Assembly (NCBI RefSeq): GCF_050897975.1
Contig: NZ_JBPAXY010000003.1
Location: 434,001 to 498,000 of the forward strand
Origin: Pseudooceanicola sp050897975
Lineage (GTDB): Bacteria; Pseudomonadota; Alphaproteobacteria; Rhodobacterales; Rhodobacteraceae
Length of the DNA stretch: 64,000 bases
Reading direction: 5' to 3'
The notes below the pieces were generated by a model. The model worked only from the letters and a program-made list of their open reading frames with translations, was not told the DNA's origin and did not search any database. Below are positions 8,085-16,845 of this stretch, in pieces. The stretch's first letter is position 1; each line of letters starts with the position of its first letter. Both the position numbers and the translations under genes were made by a program.

Positions 8085-8882
8085 TCAGCCGATCCGGCCC
8101 GTGATGTAGCTTTCGGTGCGGCTGTCGACCGGGTTGGTGAAGATCTGGCTGGTCTCACCATATTCCACAAGGTTGCCCAGGTGGAAGAACGCGGTCTTCT
8201 GGCTGACCCGGGCGGCCTGCTGCATCGAGTGGGTCACGATGACAACGGAATAGCTGTCGCGCAGCTCGTCGATCAGTTCCTCGACCTGGCCGGTGGCGAT
8301 CGGGTCGAGGGCCGAGCAAGGCTCGTCCATCAGCAGCACTTCGGGCTCGGTCGCAACGGCGCGCGCGATGCACAGACGCTGCTGCTGGCCGCCGGACAGG
8401 CCGGTGCCCGGGGCATCCAGACGGTCCTTGACCTCATCCCAGATGGCGCCGCGGCGCAGGCTCTTCTCGACGATCACGTCCAGATCGGCCTTCGACTTGG
8501 CCAGACCGTGGATCCGGGGGCCATAGGCGATGTTGTCGTAGATCGACTTCGGGAAGGGGTTCGGTTTCTGGAACACCATGCCGACCTTGGCGCGCAACTG
8601 CACCGGGTCGACGCGCTTGTCGTAGATGTCTTCACCGTCCAGCAGGATGTCGCCCTCGACGCGGCAGATGTCGATGGTGTCGTTCATCCGGTTCAGGCAG
8701 CGCAGGAAGGTGGACTTGCCGCAGCCCGAGGGGCCGATGAAGGCGGTCACGGTCTTGTCCTGGATCTGGACGTCGACATCCTTGATGGCATGGGTATCGC
8801 CGTAATAGACCTGAACTTTGTTCGCGGCGATCTTGATATCTTTGTTGGTCACTTTGCTCTCCAGGGCGGGCTCATCGTACAT
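8085..8882 (-). CDS. pstB: Phosphate ABC transporter ATP-binding protein PstB
   Basis: 265 aa. Walker A GPSGCGKST at 50-58, signature LSGGQQQR at about 166, Walker B VLLMDEP and switch histidine in VIVTHS. The PstB hallmark PNPFP follows the Q-loop (MVFQKPNPFPKSIYDN). It powers phosphate import through PstC and PstA. The ATG at 8882 (Met-Tyr-Asp-Glu) is chosen because AGGGG lies 8 nt upstream; an open frame continues into pstA but lacks any PstB-like sequence. The 23-bp gap to pstA indicates one operon. Confidence 0.97.
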   Translation of the reverse strand: MYDEPALESKVTNKDIKIAANKVQVYYGDTHAIKDVDVQIQDKTVTAFIGPSGCGKSTFLRCLNRMNDTIDICRVEGDILLDGEDIYDKRVDPVQLRAKVGMVFQKPNPFPKSIYDNIAYGPRIHGLAKSKADLDVIVEKSLRRGAIWDEVKDRLDAPGTGLSGGQQQRLCIARAVATEPEVLLMDEPCSALDPIATGQVEELIDELRDSYSVVIVTHSMQQAARVSQKTAFFHLGNLVEYGETSQIFTNPVDSRTESYITGRIG

Positions 8883-8905
8883 GGATCTGTCCCCTATCCT
8901 ATCGT

Positions 8906-10267
8906 TTACCAGCGGCGCTCGAAACGGCGGCGCAGGATCACGGCGATGATGTTCATGGTCATGAGGAAGAGCAGCAGGATGATGATCCCCCCCCAAGCAC
9001 GTTCGTAGTAGGCCGGGTCGGCGCGTTTGGCCCATTCGTAGATCTGGGCGGGCATGGCCGAGTTCGGGTCAAGGAAGCCCGAGCCAATGCCGTCGGGGTA
9101 GTTGGAGGCGATGAAGCCCACCATCCCGATCAGCAGCAGCGGCGCGGTTTCCCCCAGGGCCTGGGCCAGGCCGATAATGGTGCCGGTCAGAATGCCGGGC
9201 ATGGCCAGGGGCAGCACGTGGTGGAACACCGACTGCATCTTCGAGGCCCCTACCCCAAGCGCCGCATCCCGGATCGACGGCGGCACCGATTTCAGCGAGG
9301 CACGGGTCGAGATGATGATCGTCGGCAGGGTCATCAGCGTCAGCACCAGGCCACCGACCAGCGGTGCCGATTGCGGCAGGTGCATGAACTGGATGAACAC
9401 GGCCAGGCCCAGGATACCGAAGACGATCGACGGCACGGCGGCCAGGTTCGAGATGTTCACCTCGATCAGGTCGGTCCATTTGTTCTTCGGCGCGAATTCC
9501 TCGAGGTAGATCGAGGCGGCCACACCGATGGGCAGCGACAGCACCAGCACGACGATCATCATGAACAGCGAGCCCAGCATCGAAACCCCGATCCCGGCCT
9601 GTTCCGGGCGGCTTTCCGAGGCGTCGGCGCCCAGGATGAAGTCCCAGTTGAAGGTCCGCTGCACCACACCTTCGGCGCGCAGGGCATCGACGATGTCCAG
9701 ATGCGCGGCATCCAGGTTCTTGTCACGCTCCAGGTCTTCACGCAGCACGCGGCCCTTCAGGTAGCCATCCACCCGCGACGAGGCCAGCACGCGGAAATCC
9801 ACGGTCTGCCCGATCAGCGAGGGATCGGCGATGACGACGTCGCGGATCTGGGCCGCGGCCGAGGACGAGACCATCTTGCGCAGGTCGCCGTCCGAGACCT
9901 CGGTTTCGACCCCGTTGTCAGCCAGCACACGCACCAGCGCGTCCTGGATCAGGGGGTTGTAGCCGAAGGTCGAGACCTTCTTGATCTCTTCCGGGTCACG
10001 GGTGCCGCTCTTGTCGAGGTTCTCGGCGCGCAGCTCCACCGGCAGGTTGATGAAGGTCTGGGTATAGGCCGGGACACCGTTGCGGATGATGGCCACCAGC
10101 AGCACGACCAGGAAGATCAGACCGATGCCGACAGCGGCCATGCCATAGGCGCGGAACCGGGCCTCGGCGGCATTGCGGCGCTTGGTGCGGTCGTTGAGTT
10201 CCAGCAGGGACCCGGCAGTATGTTTCGTCTGCGGGGCGCCTGCACCGGATGCGGTTGCGTCGGTCAT
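8906..10267 (-). CDS. pstA: Phosphate ABC transporter permease PstA
   Basis: 453 aa, much longer than the roughly 300 aa of enterobacterial PstA. After a cytoplasmic N-terminus and a first membrane helix at about 42-63 there is an extra periplasmic region to about residue 215, then the conserved five-helix permease core with the ATPase-contact loop (DAALGVGASKMQSVFHHVLP). Long PstA proteins of this type are usual in alphaproteobacteria. Its ATG overlaps the pstC stop by four bases (ATGA), indicating translational coupling. It forms the inner-membrane channel with PstC. Confidence 0.95.
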   Translation of the reverse strand: MTDATASGAGAPQTKHTAGSLLELNDRTKRRNAAEARFRAYGMAAVGIGLIFLVVLLVAIIRNGVPAYTQTFINLPVELRAENLDKSGTRDPEEIKKVSTFGYNPLIQDALVRVLADNGVETEVSDGDLRKMVSSSAAAQIRDVVIADPSLIGQTVDFRVLASSRVDGYLKGRVLREDLERDKNLDAAHLDIVDALRAEGVVQRTFNWDFILGADASESRPEQAGIGVSMLGSLFMMIVVLVLSLPIGVAASIYLEEFAPKNKWTDLIEVNISNLAAVPSIVFGILGLAVFIQFMHLPQSAPLVGGLVLTLMTLPTIIISTRASLKSVPPSIRDAALGVGASKMQSVFHHVLPLAMPGILTGTIIGLAQALGETAPLLLIGMVGFIASNYPDGIGSGFLDPNSAMPAQIYEWAKRADPAYYERAWGGIIILLLFLMTMNIIAVILRRRFERRW

Positions 10268-11727
10268 TCGTATTGCTCCCGGTATTTGCGCACGATCCAG
10301 AGCGCGAAGATGTTGAGCGCGAGGGTGATCACGAAGAGGGTCATGCCCAGGGCGAAGGCCACCAGCGCCTCGGGCGAGGCAAAGTCGGCGTCGCCGGTCA
10401 GCTGGCTGACGATCTTGGCGGTGACGGTGGTCATCGCCTCGAAGGGGTTCATCGACAGCCGGGCCGCGGCCCCTGCCCCCAGCACCACGATCATGGTTTC
10501 ACCGATGGCGCGCGAGGCGGCCAGCAGGATGGCGCCCACGATGCCCGGCAGGGCGGCGGGCAGAACCACCTGCTTGATGGTTTCCGACTTGGTCGCGCCC
10601 AGGCCCAGCGAGCCGTCGCGCATCGCTTGCGGCACCGCGTTGATGATGTCGTCCGACAGCGAGCTGACGAAGGGGATCAGCATGATGCCCATCACCAGGC
10701 CCGCGGTCATCACCGCGCGGCCACCGCCCATCCAGCCGGCGCCATCGGGGCCAAAGACGTTGAACAGCAGCGGGCCGACGGTCAGCAGGGCAAACAGGCC
10801 GTAGACGATGGTCGGGATCCCGGCCAGCACCTCGATCAGCGGCTTGGCAAAGCTGCGCACCGCCGGCGAGGCATATTCGCTGAGGTAGACCGCCGCGAAA
10901 AGGCCGATCGGCACGGCCACGGCCAGAGCGATCAGCGAGATGTAGAAGGTGCCCCAGAGCAGCGGCAGGATGCCCAGCTCGGAACCGCCGCCGAAGGACG
11001 GGGCCCAGGTGGTGCCAAAGAAGAAGTCCAGCGCCGGGTAGAGGCGGAAGAATTCGATGGTGTTGAAGAGCAGCGACAGGATGATGCCGACCGTGGTCAG
11101 GATCGCCAGCGAGGCCGCCAGGATCAGCAGCGCCTTGATCACCTTCTCGACCGAGTTGCGGGCGCGGAACTCTTTGTTTGCGCGGGCCAGGCCCAGGCCC
11201 AGACCGGCCAGGGCGACCAGCAGGACGACCCCGGTGCGGATCATGTTGCCGGTCTTGTCCATGGCGCGCCAGGCCTTGGCGGCGGTCAGGATCGGTGCCT
11301 CGACGTCAGAGCCGAGCGCCACGCCGACCGCGCCCAAGCGTTCGCGAATATTGGTGAATTCGGTGCGGATGTCGCTGGCCTGTTCCTCGGTCAGCGCGCC
11401 TTCGGCCACGGCCAGGTCCAGGCCTTCGGCGATGCGGCGCACGTCCGACATGACCAGGCTCAGCTCGCCCTGGGTCTCATAGCTGGTCTCGGGGACCATG
11501 TGTTCGACCTGGGACTGAATGATCATCGGCTGGGCGAAGAGCCAGATCACCAGGACCAGAAGCGAGGGCACCAGCACCAGAAGCGCGGCATTGGCCCCGT
11601 AATAGGACGGAAGGGAATGAAGGTGACGGGCGTCGCCCTCGGCGGAAGCAAGGGCGCGCGAGCGTCCCAGCACGTATCCGATGGCGGCGAGCGCCAGGAC
11701 GATAAGGAAGATCCAGGTTGCCGGCAT
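10264..11727 (-). CDS. pstC: Phosphate ABC transporter permease PstC
   Basis: 487 aa with two N-terminal membrane helices, a soluble insert of about 90 residues, and the permease core with SLGLGATKSETIKQVVLPAALPG as the ATPase-contact loop. Like PstA it is enlarged relative to the enterobacterial protein. It follows pstS by 102 bp, a gap that contains two strong hairpins, and overlaps pstA by four bases. Function: inner-membrane half-channel for high-affinity phosphate import. Confidence 0.95.
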   Translation of the reverse strand: MPATWIFLIVLALAAIGYVLGRSRALASAEGDARHLHSLPSYYGANAALLVLVPSLLVLVIWLFAQPMIIQSQVEHMVPETSYETQGELSLVMSDVRRIAEGLDLAVAEGALTEEQASDIRTEFTNIRERLGAVGVALGSDVEAPILTAAKAWRAMDKTGNMIRTGVVLLVALAGLGLGLARANKEFRARNSVEKVIKALLILAASLAILTTVGIILSLLFNTIEFFRLYPALDFFFGTTWAPSFGGGSELGILPLLWGTFYISLIALAVAVPIGLFAAVYLSEYASPAVRSFAKPLIEVLAGIPTIVYGLFALLTVGPLLFNVFGPDGAGWMGGGRAVMTAGLVMGIMLIPFVSSLSDDIINAVPQAMRDGSLGLGATKSETIKQVVLPAALPGIVGAILLAASRAIGETMIVVLGAGAAARLSMNPFEAMTTVTAKIVSQLTGDADFASPEALVAFALGMTLFVITLALNIFALWIVRKYREQYE

Positions 11728-11760
11728 GGAATACTCGCTGGATGGGTCGTTGCGGCGAAA

Positions 11761-11820
11761 GGCCCCGGCCGTGGAAACGACCCGGGGCCCGGAGATGGGC
11801 GGCCCCGAGGGAGGCCGCCC
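11761..11820 (-). terminator. Two strong stem-loops between pstS and pstC
   Basis: GGCCCCGG (11761-11768) pairs with CCGGGGCC (11782-11789), and GGGCGGCC (11797-11804) pairs with GGCCGCCC (11813-11820). Neither is followed by a T-run on the operon strand, so full rho-independent termination is unlikely. Such elements after a binding-protein gene commonly protect the upstream mRNA or cause partial termination, keeping PstS in excess over the membrane subunits. Confidence 0.6.
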
Positions 11821-11829
11821 GGAAGAGAC

Positions 11830-12858
11830 TTACATGGTCTCTTCGTTCTCGATCATCGACTGGGTGTCGGCCAGCTCGGGGTCGGCAACCAGGCCGTAGT
11901 TCGACAGCGGGCCGGAGGGGCCTGCGATCTCGTCGGAGACGAAGAACTGAGCGAACTCTTTCAGGCCGGGGATGACGCCGATGTGGGCCTTCTTGATGTA
12001 GAAGTACAGCGGACGCGACACCGGGTATTCACCCGAAGCGATGGTGGCGGTCATCGGCTCGACGCCGGACATGGTGGCCACTTTCAGCTTGTCGGTGTTG
12101 TTCTCGTAGAACGCCAGGCCGAAGACGCCGATGGCGTTCGGGTTGGAGTCGATCGAGGCCAGGGTCTCGGTGTAGTCGCCGTCGATGTCCACGGACTTGC
12201 CGTCGGTGCGGACCGCGATGCAGGCGTCTTCTGCGTCGTCTTCGGACATGCCGGAGGCGATCATCGCTTCCAGGGCGCCGGTGGTTTCGCAGCCAGCCGC
12301 CAGGACCTTCTCTTCGAAGACTTCACGGGTGCCGTGCTTGGTGCCCGGGATGAAGGCCAGGATCTCGGCTTCGGGCAGCTCGGCGTTGAACTCGGACCAC
12401 ATGGTGTAGGGGTTGTCGACCAGCGCGCCGTCGACCACCACTTTCGGGGCCAGGGCGTTGTAGAGGTCGGCGGGCTCGAAGGCGGTGAAGGCCGGGCCGT
12501 CGATCTGGCTGGCGAAGACGATGCCGTCATAGCCGATGCGAACCTGCATGATGTCGGTCACGCCGGCTTCGGCACAGGCGGCGATCTCTTTTTCGCGGAT
12601 GGCGCGCGAAGCGTTGGCGATGTCGATGGTGTTCTCGCCGACGCCTTCGCAGAAGCGCTTCAGGCCAGCGGAGGAGCCGCCGGATTCCACGACGGGGGTC
12701 GGGAATTCGAAGTTTTCACCGAAGGCTTCGGCCACGATCGACGCGTAGGGCAGAACGGTCGAGGAACCGGCGATTTGCAGGTTGTCACGGGCGGCCGCTG
12801 CGGTGGCGGAAACGGCGGCAACGGCCAGGGCCGAAGCGGTCAGTTTCATGAAGGACAT
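11830..12858 (-). CDS. pstS: Phosphate-binding periplasmic protein PstS
   Basis: 342 aa with a signal peptide (cleavage near residues 22-24, ...ATAAAARDN). The mature protein starts with the PstS phosphate-loop region (IAGSSTVLPYA) and carries VESGGSSAGLKRFCEGVG and a later GTKHGTREVFEEK loop, both typical. It delivers phosphate to PstC/PstA. AGGAG lies 6 nt before the ATG. It is the first gene of pstSCAB-phoU-phoB and is preceded by a Pho box at 12950-12967. Cysteine pairs in the mature part suggest disulfides. Confidence 0.96.
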   Translation of the reverse strand: MSFMKLTASALAVAAVSATAAAARDNLQIAGSSTVLPYASIVAEAFGENFEFPTPVVESGGSSAGLKRFCEGVGENTIDIANASRAIREKEIAACAEAGVTDIMQVRIGYDGIVFASQIDGPAFTAFEPADLYNALAPKVVVDGALVDNPYTMWSEFNAELPEAEILAFIPGTKHGTREVFEEKVLAAGCETTGALEAMIASGMSEDDAEDACIAVRTDGKSVDIDGDYTETLASIDSNPNAIGVFGLAFYENNTDKLKVATMSGVEPMTATIASGEYPVSRPLYFYIKKAHIGVIPGLKEFAQFFVSDEIAGPSGPLSNYGLVADPELADTQSMIENEETM

Positions 12859-12938
12859 GGAATGCTCCTGTTATCTGAAAGGACCGCCATCCCCCGGCGG
12901 CCTTGCGCCCCCTGCTAGAGGCCGGGCACGATGCTTTT

Positions 12939-12967
12939 GCGACAATCGTGTAACAGTTCCATGACAG
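12939..12967 (-). promoter_or_regulatory. Pho box upstream of pstS
   Basis: On the minus strand CTGTCAT (12967-12961), four bases, then CTGTTAC (12956-12950) gives two 7-bp direct repeats with 11-bp periodicity, the PhoB-binding pattern. A third, weaker unit TTGTCGC follows exactly 11 bp on (12945-12939). The site is about 92-109 bp upstream of the pstS start and points toward it. Confidence 0.85.
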
Positions 12968-13056
12968 TGTTTGTCCTTGCGCTTTGGGCCCTTAGGTCAA
13001 GACGCAACAGTACGGTGCTGCAGAAACTAGACAAATCCCTGCGGTTGTTGAGAAAT

Positions 13057-13079
13057 CGTTATGAATTGGTCACATAACG
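13057..13079 (-). terminator. Hairpin just after phoR
   Basis: CGTTATG (13057-13063) and CATAACG (13073-13079) form a 7-bp stem with a 9-nt loop, three bases past the phoR stop. The following minus-strand sequence is only weakly T-rich, so terminator activity is tentative. It separates phoR from the Pho-box promoter of pstS. Confidence 0.4.
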
Positions 13080-13081
13080 GA

Positions 13082-14122
13082 TCAGTCGAGGGGCAGCAGA
13101 ATGCGGATCGTGGTGCCCTCGCCCAGGGTCGAGGAAATTCGCATCCGGCCCCGGTGACGTGTCACGATATGTTTCACGATGGCCAGTCCAAGGCCCGTTC
13201 CGCCCATTTCGCGCGAGCGGTGGCTGTCCACGCGGTAGAATCGCTCGGTGAGTCGCGGGATATGGATCTCGTCGATGCCTGCGCCGTAGTCCGTCACGCT
13301 TAGCGCCACGCCCCGGCCCTGCAATTCCGGCATCTCTTCCGGCTGGCCCAGGCGCAGGGTCACCCGCTTGCCCGTGCGGCCGTATTTGATCGCGTTTTCC
13401 ACCAGATTGGTCAGCACCTGGCGCAGCTGGTCGGGGTCGCCCTGCACATGCACCTCTTCCGGGCCCGCCTCGATCTCGATCGCCACATCGGCGTCACGCG
13501 CCAGCGGCGCCAGCGCGCTGGAGACCGATTGCATCAGCCCCGACAGCTCGACCCGTTCCGTGGGCCGCATCCGCGCCTCGCCCTCGACATGGCTGAGCGA
13601 CAGCAGGTCCTTGACCAGCCGTTCCATCCGCTCGGCCTCCCGCGCCATGATCTCAAGGAAGCGTTCGCGCGCGCCGGCATCGTCCTTGGCCGGGCCGCGC
13701 AGGGTCTCGATGAAACCGATCAGCGCGGTCAGCGGCGTGCGCAGCTCGTGGCTGACATTGGCCACGAAGTCGCGGCGCATCTGCTCGGCCTTGGTCAGCA
13801 TGGTCAGATCCTGGAAGACCACCACCACCCCCTGGCCCAGGGGCGTGTCCACATAGGAACAGGTCACCTCATAGGTGCTGTCCTGGCCACGCCTTGTGGC
13901 CAGGTACTGGGTCTTGTGAACCTGCCGGTCCGCCAGGCAATGCTCGACCGCGTCCAGAACGTTGGGCTGGCGAATGACGGTGATGAAATGCCGCCCCGTG
14001 ACCGAGGGACCGAACAGCGCGCTGGTCGGCGGGTTGGCGGCGATGATCCGCTCGCCCCGCCCCACCAGAAGGGCCGGCAGGGGAATGGCGCTCAGCAGCG
14101 CGGTGATCGAGGCGTCAGTCAT
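13082..14122 (-). CDS. phoR: Phosphate regulon sensor histidine kinase PhoR (soluble form)
   Basis: 346 aa. PAS-like domain at about 5-110, dimerisation/phosphoacceptor helix with H125 (VANVSHELRTPLTALIGF), N box NLVENAIKYG, G1 DYGAGI, F box ERFYRVD and G2 GGTGLGLAIVKH. Unlike E. coli PhoR there is no N-terminal membrane segment, so it must reach the Pst complex through PhoU or PstB in the cytosol. It lies directly upstream of pstSCAB-phoU-phoB but is separated from pstS by 223 bp with its own hairpin and the Pho box, so it may be transcribed apart from the pst operon. Confidence 0.93.
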   Translation of the reverse strand: MTDASITALLSAIPLPALLVGRGERIIAANPPTSALFGPSVTGRHFITVIRQPNVLDAVEHCLADRQVHKTQYLATRRGQDSTYEVTCSYVDTPLGQGVVVVFQDLTMLTKAEQMRRDFVANVSHELRTPLTALIGFIETLRGPAKDDAGARERFLEIMAREAERMERLVKDLLSLSHVEGEARMRPTERVELSGLMQSVSSALAPLARDADVAIEIEAGPEEVHVQGDPDQLRQVLTNLVENAIKYGRTGKRVTLRLGQPEEMPELQGRGVALSVTDYGAGIDEIHIPRLTERFYRVDSHRSREMGGTGLGLAIVKHIVTRHRGRMRISSTLGEGTTIRILLPLD

Positions 14123-14174
14123 GGCAGGATCCGTTGGGAAAGGGCGTCGGGGGCCCGGGCGCCGCCGAGGGCGC

Positions 14175-14198
14175 CGATCAGGATCCCCTGTCTGATCG
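14175..14198 (-). terminator. Inverted repeat between gamma-carbonic anhydrase and phoR
   Basis: CGATCAG (14175-14181) and CTGATCG (14192-14198) form a perfect 7-bp stem with a 10-nt loop; a second GC-rich dyad (GGCGCC at 14158-14163 and 14170-14175) abuts it. The pair lies downstream of the gmk-carbonic anhydrase transcript and may end it. No T-run is seen. Confidence 0.4.
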
Positions 14199-14234
14199 CC
14201 CTCTGCATCCCCTGCCCCTCCGGTCGCGGCGCGC

Positions 14235-14756
14235 CTACAGCGCCCGCAGCCCGTCGCGATAGCGCCGGGCGTTTTCCTGGTAATGCAGCGCCGAGGCGGC
14301 CAGCCGCTGTTCCCAGTCGGGGCCCAGTTCCTTCACCACCTTGCCGGGCGCGCCCAGCACCATGGAATTGTCGGGGATCTCCTTGCCCTCGGTCACCAGC
14401 GCGCCTGCGCCGATCAGGCAATTCTTCCCGATCTTGGCCCCGTTCAGCACCGTGGCCCCCATGCCGATCAGGCTGTTCTCGCCGATCACGCAGCCATGCA
14501 GCATCGCCTTGTGCCCCACGGTGACATTGGGCCCGATCACCAGGGGAAAGCCCATGTCGGTGTGGCAGACCACGTTTTCCTGCACATTGGCGCCTTCGCA
14601 GACGCGGATTTCCTCGTTGTCGCCGCGCAGGGTGACGCCGAACCAGACCGAGCTGTCGGCCTCGAGCACGCATTTACCGATGACATTGGCGTCGGGGGCC
14701 ACCCAGGCGCTGGCGGCAATCAGCGGCGCCACGCCGTCCAGGGAATAGATCGTCAT
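14235..14756 (-). CDS. Gamma-class carbonic anhydrase family protein
   Basis: 173 aa left-handed beta-helix protein made of hexapeptide repeats. The three metal-binding histidines of the gamma-carbonic anhydrase family are present at H65 (VVCHTDMG), H82 and H87 (VGHKAMLHGC) with the right spacing, as is the Gln-Glu-Asn turn before H65. The family either hydrates CO2 or acts as an assembly or scaffold protein; which applies here cannot be told. Its ATG overlaps the gmk stop by four bases, so it is translated from the gmk mRNA. Confidence 0.9.
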   Translation of the reverse strand: MTIYSLDGVAPLIAASAWVAPDANVIGKCVLEADSSVWFGVTLRGDNEEIRVCEGANVQENVVCHTDMGFPLVIGPNVTVGHKAMLHGCVIGENSLIGMGATVLNGAKIGKNCLIGAGALVTEGKEIPDNSMVLGAPGKVVKELGPDWEQRLAASALHYQENARRYRDGLRAL

Positions 14757-15403
14757 TTGGCCTGCGTCTCCTCTTCGTATTCCGCGTTCAGCTGGCGCAC
14801 CACCTCGACCACGCCGGGTTGCTGGCTCAGCCGCAGCCGCTCGGCGGCGATGATGGTGCGCAGCCGCTCTTCGGTGGCGTCCAGATCGTCGTTGACCAGC
14901 ACATAGTCGTATTCCGGCCAGTGGCTGATCTCGTCGCGGCTTTGCGCCATGCGCTTGGCGATCACCTCGGGGGCGTCCTGGGCGCGGCTGATCAACCGCC
15001 GCTCCAGCTCGCGCATCGAGGGCGGCAGGATGAAGATAGACAGCACATGCTTGCCCAGGGCCGAGGCGCGGATCTGCTGCCCGCCCTGCCAGTCGATGTC
15101 GAACAGCAGGTCGCGGCCCGCGTTGATCGCCTCTTCCACCGGGCCGCGCGGGCTGCCGTAGCTGTTGCCGAAGACGGTCGCATGTTCCAGCATCTGCCCC
15201 GCCTCGACCAGACGGTCGAAATCGGCCTGGCTGTGGAAGAAGTAGTGCAGCCCGTGTTCCTCGCCCGGCCGGGGCGCACGGGTGGTGGCCGAAACGGAAA
15301 AGCGGATATCGCCGTCCCACTCCAGCAGCCGCCGCGACAGGGTCGACTTGCCCGCGCCAGAGGGCGAGGAGATGATGATCAGAAGGCCGCGCCGATGGGT
15401 CAT
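14753..15403 (-). CDS. gmk: Guanylate kinase
   Basis: 216 aa. P-loop SSPSGAGKST near the N-terminus, the GMP-binding stretch SVSATTRAPRPGEEHG, and LLFDIDWQGGQQI are typical guanylate kinase motifs. It converts GMP and ATP to GDP and ADP, an essential step of nucleotide metabolism. The ATG at 15403 is preferred (Met-Thr-His-Arg-Arg-Gly matches the normal N-terminus, with GGAAAG 7 nt upstream); a GTG nine codons earlier (15430) is an alternative with a too-close purine box. It is coupled to the carbonic anhydrase gene. Confidence 0.95.
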   Translation of the reverse strand: MTHRRGLLIIISSPSGAGKSTLSRRLLEWDGDIRFSVSATTRAPRPGEEHGLHYFFHSQADFDRLVEAGQMLEHATVFGNSYGSPRGPVEEAINAGRDLLFDIDWQGGQQIRASALGKHVLSIFILPPSMRELERRLISRAQDAPEVIAKRMAQSRDEISHWPEYDYVLVNDDLDATEERLRTIIAAERLRLSQQPGVVEVVRQLNAEYEEETQAK

Positions 15404-15503
15404 ATGGGGTCTTTCCGGGTCGCTGGTCACGTCCCCTTCAGCGTTAAGCAGGTTTCGCCCCGCCGGGCAAGCGTTGCGCCCGGCGAGACCTGGCCCGCCG
15501 CCG

Positions 15504-16844
15504 TCAGAACCGCCGCGTCAGACCCAGGGTCACGTCCTCGGCGTGATAGCCGTAGATCGCGATGTTCGAGCGCTGCCGCTCGGCACGCAGCTCGACATAG
15601 GGGGCGAAGCCCTTCCAGTTGACCTCGGCATGGCGCAGCCGCAGGCTCAGGGTCTGGCGGTGGTCCTCTTGCACCACGCCGAACAGGCCATGCGGCCCGT
15701 CCCGCCGGGTCCGGCGGAAGGCCAGATCGCCATCCAGGATCAGCCCGCCGCGAAAGGCATAGCTGGCCCCCAGGCCCAATTCCTGCGTCGTGGCGGCGAT
15801 CTCGGCCACCGCCGCGTCGACCCGCTCGTGGCGCAGCGAGCCGCGCAGGGTCAGGGCCGAACTGGCCGCATGGCTGTAGCTGGCCCGCAGCGTGCGCCGC
15901 AGCCCGTCGGCCCCCGGCGCATGGGGAAAGCTGAGGTCGGTCAGGCTGAGGCCCAGCGTCACCCGCCCGCGCGCCCCGCTGCGCAGCACCAGGTCCAGCC
16001 CCAGACCGGGCCCTCGGGAATAGATGTCGCCGCCCAGATAGCGTTCCTGATAGGACAGCGCCCCGCGCAGCAGCGCGCCGGGGGCCAGCTGCGTGGTCAG
16101 GCTGGTCTCGATCAGGCCCAACAGGTCGTTGTCGTCGCGATCTTCAAAGAAACTGCCGTTGAAATGCAGCGCGATCTGCCCCTGGGTGCGGGGGCCGAAA
16201 CGATGCGCATAGGCGCCACTGGCCTGCACCTCGACCCCGGTCGCGGGCTGGGCGCGCGAGGCCTCGTTCAGGGTCGCCTCGCCAAAGCCCAGATCCAGGG
16301 TTTCCTCCTGGGTCTTGCGGCCCGGGTTGCTGGAGGGGACAACGGCGATCCCGAAGCGGCCCGACCAGCGCTGCGGCGCTTCCATCCGGGTGGCGCCCTC
16401 GGCGGCGCGGGCGCGCTGGCCGGGGTTCAACTGTCCGCCGCGCGCCATCTCATAGTGATAGCCCGCCCGGTCGCGCTGCCCAAGGTCGGCCAGGGTATCG
16501 GCCAGTTCCAGCCGGAAGCGGGCCACATCGGGGCGGCGCGCCACCAGCGCCTCCAGCACCTGAAGGCGTTCCGGCCCCTGCCCGGCCTCGCGATAGACCA
16601 CCGCCAGCAGCCACAGCCGCCGCTCGGCCTCTTCCGCGGTGTCGGGGGTCCAGGACAGCAGCACGTCACGCGCGCCCGTCAGATCCCCCTGCAAGACAAG
16701 GGCCCGGACCCGCTCGGGCGGGGTGTCGGCGGCGGCTGCAGCCCCGGCGCTGACCGCCAGGGCCGCGCCCAGAACCAGGGCGCACAGACGCAGCCCGGCC
16801 CGAAGGCCGGCCGCGCCGGGGCGCCCCCCTGTCGCAGAGCTCAT
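15504..16844 (-). CDS. Slam-type surface lipoprotein assembly modifier (outer-membrane protein)
   Basis: 446 aa. A signal peptide (about 1-40) is followed by a TPR-like helical domain (about 45-150, with alternating small and large residues as in WLLAVVYREAGQGPERLQVLEAL) and then a C-terminal region of about 280 residues of alternating polar/hydrophobic strands ending in GLTRRF, a typical outer-membrane beta-barrel end. TPR plus a 14-strand barrel is the Slam (formerly DUF560) architecture, which moves folded lipoproteins to the cell surface. It begins one base after the stop of the Gly-rich lipoprotein gene, exactly the Slam-substrate arrangement. Assignment rests on architecture and context. 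The start used (Met-Ser-Ser-Ala) has only a weak GAG box. Confidence 0.78.
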   Translation of the reverse strand: MSSATGGRPGAAGLRAGLRLCALVLGAALAVSAGAAAAADTPPERVRALVLQGDLTGARDVLLSWTPDTAEEAERRLWLLAVVYREAGQGPERLQVLEALVARRPDVARFRLELADTLADLGQRDRAGYHYEMARGGQLNPGQRARAAEGATRMEAPQRWSGRFGIAVVPSSNPGRKTQEETLDLGFGEATLNEASRAQPATGVEVQASGAYAHRFGPRTQGQIALHFNGSFFEDRDDNDLLGLIETSLTTQLAPGALLRGALSYQERYLGGDIYSRGPGLGLDLVLRSGARGRVTLGLSLTDLSFPHAPGADGLRRTLRASYSHAASSALTLRGSLRHERVDAAVAEIAATTQELGLGASYAFRGGLILDGDLAFRRTRRDGPHGLFGVVQEDHRQTLSLRLRHAEVNWKGFAPYVELRAERQRSNIAIYGYHAEDVTLGLTRRF

Positions 16845-16845
16845 C

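Noticed and set aside
10249..12918. Long + strand open frame (about 889 codons) across pstC and pstS
   Set aside because: Antisense to conserved phosphate transport genes; Gly/His/Asp/Gln-rich with no family features and no ribosome-binding site.
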